Below, piece after piece: positions 59,972 to 64,000 of a stretch of 64,000 bases of DNA (position 1 is the stretch's first letter; every line of letters begins with the position of its first letter). The DNA is from Massilia sp. Root351. Its GTDB lineage: Bacteria > Pseudomonadota > Gammaproteobacteria > Burkholderiales > Burkholderiaceae_D. The translations under genes were made by a program, and so were the position numbers. Location of the stretch: assembly GCF_001425045.1 (NCBI RefSeq), contig NZ_LMDJ01000035.1, forward strand, positions 285,977-349,976, written 5' to 3'. The notes under the pieces were generated by a model. It made no database searches, had not been told where the DNA came from, and was given only the letters and a program-made list of their open reading frames with translations.

Positions 59972-61113
59972 TCCGCCACGCTCCCGTCGAAGTGGCGCCA
60001 CAGCGGATTGGCCCAGTCGGGGGCGTTCTTGCTGGCTTCGATCACGCGCTGCTCGTCCACTTCAACGCCCAGGCCCGGCTTGGGCAGCGGCTTGATGTAG
60101 CCTTTTTCGAGGTGGAAGTCCTCCTTGTTGAGCACATAGTCCAGCACTTCGCCGCCCTTGTTGTAGTGGATGCCCATGCTCTGCTCCTGCAGCACGGCGT
60201 TGTGCGACACGAAGTCCACCTGCAGGCACGCGGCCAGCGCGACGGGGCCCAGCGGGCAGTGCGGCGCCAGCGCGATGTCGTAGGCCTCGGCCATGGCGGC
60301 GATCTTCACGCATTCGGTGATGCCGCCGGCGTGCGACAGGTCCGGCTGCACGATGGACAAGCCGCCGGCGTGGAACACGTTCTTGAATTCGAAGCGCGAG
60401 TACATGCGCTCGCCGGCCGCCAGCGGAATCGAGGTCGACTCGGCCAGGCGCGGATAGTACTCGGCCTGCTCGGCCAGTACCGGCTCTTCGACGAACAGCG
60501 GGCGGTAAGGCTCCAGCGCGCGCAGCAGCACCTTGGCCATCGGCGCGGCCACGCGGCCGTGGAAGTCGATGCCGAACTCGATCTCGTTGCCGAAGGCGCC
60601 GCGAATCTCGGCAATGCGGCCCACTGCCGCGTCGACGGCGGCGGCGCTGTCGATGATGCCGAACTCCTCGGTGCCATTCATCTTGAAAGTGTCGAAGCCG
60701 GCTTTGCGCAGCGCGCGGATGCCTTCGATCACGTCGGACGGACGGTCGCCGCCTACCCAGCTATAGGTTTTCATGCGGTCGCGCACCAGGCCGCCCAGCA
60801 GTTCATACACCGGCACGCCCAGGGCCTTGCCCTTGATGTCCCACAGCGCCTGGTCGATGCCGGCCATGGCGCTCATCAGGATGGCGCCGCCGCGGTAGAA
60901 ACCGCCCCGGTACATCACCTGCCACAAATCGTTGATACGGCGCGGATCCTGGCCGATCAGGTATTGCGCATACTCCTGCACCGCCGTCTCGACGGTGCGG
61001 GCCTTGCCTTCAATGACGGGTTCGCCCCAGCCCACGATGCCTTCGTCGGTCTCGATCTTGAGCAGCATCCAGCGCGGTGGAATACGGTAGGTAGTCAGCT
61101 TGGTAATTTTCAT
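59965..61113 (-). CDS. dgoD: D-galactonate dehydratase
   Basis: Enolase-superfamily dehydratase that turns D-galactonate to 2-keto-3-deoxygalactonate. From the ATG at 61113 it has 382 residues, the same as E. coli DgoD, and the N-terminus KITKLTTYRIPPRWMLLKI matches. All active-site residues fall at the E. coli numbers: D183 and H185 (GIDFHGR), E209, E235 and H285 (APHCPLGP). First gene of the operon after the intergenic promoter. Confidence 0.97.
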   Translation of the reverse strand: MKITKLTTYRIPPRWMLLKIETDEGIVGWGEPVIEGKARTVETAVQEYAQYLIGQDPRRINDLWQVMYRGGFYRGGAILMSAMAGIDQALWDIKGKALGVPVYELLGGLVRDRMKTYSWVGGDRPSDVIEGIRALRKAGFDTFKMNGTEEFGIIDSAAAVDAAVGRIAEIRGAFGNEIEFGIDFHGRVAAPMAKVLLRALEPYRPLFVEEPVLAEQAEYYPRLAESTSIPLAAGERMYSRFEFKNVFHAGGLSIVQPDLSHAGGITECVKIAAMAEAYDIALAPHCPLGPVALAACLQVDFVSHNAVLQEQSMGIHYNKGGEVLDYVLNKEDFHLEKGYIKPLPKPGLGVEVDEQRVIEASKNAPDWANPLWRHFDGSVAEW

Positions 61114-61173
61114 GGCGGTCAAAGAAGGGGTGATGGTTTGACGCCAGTCTAGCGCGCATAGCTAGCGCGTAAA

Positions 61174-61211
61174 TATGTAATGTTTGCGCGAACGTATGCC
61201 GATTTGGCATA
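61174..61211 (-). promoter_or_regulatory. Candidate promoter and LysR-type box ahead of dgoD
   Basis: On the minus strand TACATA (61174-61179) can be a -10 box. TATGCC-GATTT-GGCATA (61195-61211) is a perfect dyad that contains T-N11-A, the LysR-type recognition pattern, and overlaps the -35 position. It is the best operator candidate for the GbpR-like regulator. TAGCGCG is repeated at 61150 and 61162. Confidence 0.5.
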
Positions 61212-61255
61212 TGTGGAGCGCCGGAGGATGGCCGCCATCCCCCGGCGCCGGCGCG

Positions 61256-63628
61256 CTACTCGCTGACCAGTTTGTCTGCGACGTACACGCGGTATTGCTT
61301 GATGCGGCCGGTGACCGTATCGGGGCCCTGGCGCGGCGTATAGCGCATGCCGGCCACCGCCACCCGCTGGCCAAGGTCGATGATCAGCCGGTGCGGATGC
61401 GCGGCGCCGGCCGCCGCCGCGCCGGCATATGCGGTATGCCAGTGGTCCGAGGCCTGCCCGTTGATGGCGTTGAGGGCCGAACCGTCCTCCTTCTTCAGCT
61501 CCTCGCTGCTGACGTAGGCGATGGTCCAGGATTGCTGGTTGAGCGTCTTGCCGTCCTTGCCCAGCAATGAAATCTCCGCCGCCGCCGCGTACTGCTTGCC
61601 GTCAAAGGCATCCAGCGATTCGAGGCAGAACTGGCGCCCCGCCACCGGCGCGGCAAACAGCACATCCTGGGTGGCGCCGCCGGCCGCGAATTCGCCGGCA
61701 CCGGCCGGGACCACATCCGCCAGCGCCGGCCTGACGGTGCTGGGCGGGCGCGCCAGGTCCAGCTCGGGATTGAGCTGGTCCAGGATAGGCTCGGTGAGGC
61801 CGGCCATGCGCGCGCTGCGCGGGCCGGTCAGGTCCAGCACCACCACGTCGTTGCGGCCCTTGCGGATCCACGGACCGGGCAGGTACATGGTCTGGGTCGG
61901 GCCTATGCTCCAGTAGCGTCCCAGGCAGCGGCCGTTGATCCAGACTATGCCCTGGCCCCAGCTGGACATGTCGAGGAAGGTGTCGGCCTGCCGGGCGGCG
62001 TCAAAGCCGCCGCGCCAGAATGCCGGCCCCTGCGCGCGCCCGGCCTTGAACGCCAGCGGCGGCAGCGTGCCATCGGCGTCGAAGTCGATGGCGCGGATTT
62101 CCCAGTTCTCCAGCGCCTGCGCGGCGCCGCCCTTGACGGTGAACGTCACCGGACCGTGCAGGCCCTTGCGGTCGTGGACCTCCAGGCCGAAGTTGACCCG
62201 CGCGATGGTGTACAGCAGGATCTCCACCGTCACGGGCTTGCTGCGCGCCGGAACGGCCACCGAGAAACGCCGGTGGCGCGTATCCATCGTGCCAAGCTGT
62301 TTGCCGTCGATGTACACCCATGCCAGGTCGCGCACCTTGGCCGCGGCAAGCAGGCCCGCCGGTCCTGCAGGCAGCTGCACGCGGTAGGCCACCAGCCCGC
62401 GGCTGATGTCGTACTGTTCCATCGGTTCCGGCGAAACCGCCTTGATCGCGCGCGCAGGCAGGTTGGCAAACACCGCCGCCGACTCCTTCAGTGCGAATGG
62501 GCCTATCGCCATGACGGGATTGCGGGCCGGCGGCTCCGGCAGCACTTCGCCCGGCGCCAGGAACGGGCGCATGCCTTCGCGGTAGGCCTTGAACTTGGCG
62601 CCCACCCATCCGGCCTCGCTGATCGGCGCGTCGTAGTCGTAGCTGGTGGTGTCGGGCCTGAACGGACGGTCGCAACCGCCCCACAGGCCGAAGGTGGTGC
62701 CGCCATGGGCCATGTACAGGCTGAACGAACCGTTCGCCTCCAGCATGGCCTGGATATCGATGACGGCCTTCGCATTGTCGCCCCGGCGGTGCGGGTTGCC
62801 CCAGGTGTCGAACCAGCCCGAGTAATATTCGCCGCACATCAGCGGTCCGCGCTGCACCTTGGCCAGCTCCTTGAAGCCGGCGGCGGGATCGCTGCCGAAA
62901 TTGGCCACCGAGAACAGCTCGGGGATATGTGTCTTGACCACCGCGTTGGTGGGATTGCACTGGAACAGCGGCACATCGAACCCGGCATCGAGCAGCGCCT
63001 GGCGCATCACGCGCATGTACTCCAGGTCTTCGCCGAAGAAACCGTACTCGTTCTCAACCTGCACCATCAGGATGGGACCGCCCTGCGTCGCCTGCATCGG
63101 CGCCAGCACGCGGCCCACTTCGCGCAGGTAGCGCCGCGCCGGATCGACAAAGGCCGGGTCGCGGGTGCGCAGATAGGCATCGCCCGGATGCTTCTTGAGC
63201 AGCCACCACGGCAGGCCGCCCATTTCCCATTCGGCGCAAGCGTATGGGCCGGGGCGCAGGATCACCCACAGTCCCTCTTTTTGAGCCAGGCGGCAGAACT
63301 CGGCCGCATCGCGCTGGCCGCTCCAGTCGTATTTCCCCTCACGCCATTCGTGGTAGTTCCAGAACAGGTAGGCGCACACGGTATTCAGGCCCATGGCCTT
63401 GATCGCTTGCAGGCGGTGCTGCCAGTATTCGCGCGGCACGCGCGCGAAGTGCATTTCGCCGCAGCGGATCTGCAGCGGCTTGCCATCGAGCAGAAAGTCG
63501 CTGGCGCCGATGGCAAAGCGCGGCGACGCGGCGCCCTGGGCGAGAGCGCGCATGGGCAGCAGCGCGCCGCCGGCGGCGGCGGCGGCGCCTTGCAGCAGGC
63601 GGCGGCGGGGCAGGTTCGCGCGCGCCAT
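61256..63628 (-). CDS. GH35 beta-galactosidase, Tat-exported
   Basis: Retaining beta-galactosidase of 790 residues. The leader has a twin-arginine motif (PRRRLLQG) then a hydrophobic Ala-rich stretch. The GH35 domain follows: RCGEMHFARVPREYW, RPGPYACAEWEMGGLPWWLL (in parts), acid/base Glu194 (VENEYG) and nucleophile Glu267 (CGEYYSGWFDTWG). Beta domains with a jelly-roll WINGRCLGRYWSIGP lie in the middle, and the last 140 residues are a discoidin-like carbohydrate-binding domain. It should release galactose in the periplasm. The TonB-receptor stop is right before its ATG (TAAATG). Confidence 0.94.
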   Translation of the reverse strand: MARANLPRRRLLQGAAAAAGGALLPMRALAQGAASPRFAIGASDFLLDGKPLQIRCGEMHFARVPREYWQHRLQAIKAMGLNTVCAYLFWNYHEWREGKYDWSGQRDAAEFCRLAQKEGLWVILRPGPYACAEWEMGGLPWWLLKKHPGDAYLRTRDPAFVDPARRYLREVGRVLAPMQATQGGPILMVQVENEYGFFGEDLEYMRVMRQALLDAGFDVPLFQCNPTNAVVKTHIPELFSVANFGSDPAAGFKELAKVQRGPLMCGEYYSGWFDTWGNPHRRGDNAKAVIDIQAMLEANGSFSLYMAHGGTTFGLWGGCDRPFRPDTTSYDYDAPISEAGWVGAKFKAYREGMRPFLAPGEVLPEPPARNPVMAIGPFALKESAAVFANLPARAIKAVSPEPMEQYDISRGLVAYRVQLPAGPAGLLAAAKVRDLAWVYIDGKQLGTMDTRHRRFSVAVPARSKPVTVEILLYTIARVNFGLEVHDRKGLHGPVTFTVKGGAAQALENWEIRAIDFDADGTLPPLAFKAGRAQGPAFWRGGFDAARQADTFLDMSSWGQGIVWINGRCLGRYWSIGPTQTMYLPGPWIRKGRNDVVVLDLTGPRSARMAGLTEPILDQLNPELDLARPPSTVRPALADVVPAGAGEFAAGGATQDVLFAAPVAGRQFCLESLDAFDGKQYAAAAEISLLGKDGKTLNQQSWTIAYVSSEELKKEDGSALNAINGQASDHWHTAYAGAAAAGAAHPHRLIIDLGQRVAVAGMRYTPRQGPDTVTGRIKQYRVYVADKLVSE

Positions 63629-63652
63629 TTAGAACGCCATCCTCAGGCCGAC

Positions 63653-63757
63653 GTTGACCCGGCGGCCCACGTCTTCCAGTGTCAGGAACTGGGACTCGTT
63701 CAGCGCGTACTCGTGCATGCGCGAGTTGCCCAGGTTGATGGCGTCTGCATACAACGA
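63653..63757. repeat. Direct repeat copy 1 in the TonB receptor gene
   Basis: 105 bases identical to 63818-63922 except for one base (A at 63754, G at 63919). The 101 bases to 63753 are identical. The offset is 165 bases, a multiple of three. Confidence 0.97.
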
Positions 63758-63817
63758 TGGCGCTGTTGATCAGGATGCGCATGGAGTCGACCGGGTCTTC
63801 ACCGAGCAGGTGGATCG

Positions 63818-63922
63818 GTTGACCCGGCGGCCCACGTCTTCCAGTGTCAGGAACTGGGACTCGTTCAGCGCGTACTCGTGCATGCGCGAGTTGCCCAGGT
63901 TGATGGCGTCTGCATACAGCGA
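63818..63922. repeat. Direct repeat copy 2 in the TonB receptor gene
   Basis: Second copy of the repeat, separated from the first by 60 bases (63758-63817) that show no similarity to the receptor. Confidence 0.97.
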
Positions 63923-64000
63923 CATCTTGGGCGTGATGTTGTAGCGCAGGCTGGCGTCGGTCTGGCCGTAAGCGGCGCGGTTGCGCGGCATGGTGCTGCC

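Larger units (their letters stand above)
63629..64000 (-). pseudogene. TonB-dependent receptor, 3' end disrupted by duplication, cut by window edge
   Basis: The visible frame matches the last strands of a TonB-dependent outer-membrane receptor (ASLRYNITPKMSLYADAINL, then the EYALNESQFLTLEDVGRRVN end). After GRRVN the frame enters 45 bases of unrelated sequence and a TGA (63770-63772). Beyond it, still in the same frame, the same segment is repeated and runs to a natural end, VGLRMAF. The 165-base insert (60 unique plus 105 repeated) thus adds one in-frame stop and removes the C-terminal Phe needed for assembly. The product is either truncated and defective or this is an assembly error. The receptor would be the galactoside uptake partner of the galactosidase. 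Confidence 0.7.

Overview
The window is a GC-rich bacterial chromosome segment with dense, mostly short-spaced genes on both strands. The gene set (ettA, kup, an argB/tRNA-Thr/slmA neighbourhood, DUF6058- and DUF6265-type proteins, several polyhydroxybutyrate-depolymerase relatives, a GH35 galactosidase beside a TonB-dependent receptor) points to a betaproteobacterium of the Oxalobacteraceae, most like Massilia/Duganella. That placement is inferred from gene content, not from a database search. No phage, insertion sequence, CRISPR array or rRNA is seen, and no gene-free stretch exceeds 300 bases.

Layout. 1-20 kb is mainly housekeeping or scattered genes: the 3' part of a MacB/FtsX-type permease, a DUF4382 lipoprotein, a tandem-FKBP lipoprotein, the Kup potassium transporter, RarD, an XRE regulator divergent from an exported alpha/beta hydrolase, EttA, an outer-membrane barrel, AlkB divergent from a small molybdopterin-oxidoreductase-fold protein, DUF924/DUF2520, MgtC and Xaa-Pro aminopeptidase. 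20.0-29.5 kb is a compact cluster: a Crp/Fnr regulator divergent from acyl-CoA ligase, a five-gene branched-chain-amino-acid-type ABC transporter, a YjbR protein and a PaaK-like ligase, which together look like an import-and-CoA-activation system for an unknown carboxylate. 29.6-35 kb carries a hypoxanthine phosphoribosyltransferase, a degenerate HTH-nucleotidyltransferase protein with a striking dyad over its start codon, a membrane-anchored XRE protein, a FitAB/VapBC toxin-antitoxin pair, nitronate monooxygenase, an MBL hydrolase, DUF1289 and VOC proteins. 35-38 kb holds a CopG regulator plus a PHB-depolymerase-type esterase and a sigma/anti-sigma/CWC operon. 38-52 kb is argB, tRNA-Thr, TraB/GumN, a HAD nucleotidase, slmA, a fused PabB-PabC protein, an FtrA-rhodanese pair, esterases, glutathione peroxidase, a second (permuted) PHB depolymerase, succinate-semialdehyde dehydrogenase and PPK2.

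52-64 kb is one coherent minus-strand locus for galactosides. In transcription order it contains a TonB-dependent receptor (C-terminus broken by a duplication), an exported GH35 beta-galactosidase, then dgoD, dgoK, dgoA, an SMP-30-like lactonase candidate, araFGH-type sugar importer, an SDR dehydrogenase (candidate galactose dehydrogenase) and a LysR regulator of GbpR type. This reads as a complete De Ley-Doudoroff route: galactoside uptake, release of galactose, oxidation to galactonolactone, hydrolysis, dehydration, phosphorylation and aldol cleavage to pyruvate and glyceraldehyde-3-phosphate.

The most notable oddities are the SMP-30 protein with all four expected metal/substrate-site residues replaced, the 165-bp in-frame duplication in the receptor, the degenerate HTH-nucleotidyltransferase with a leaderless-looking promoter/operator, and a leader with two mutually exclusive hairpins ahead of the CopG-esterase pair.
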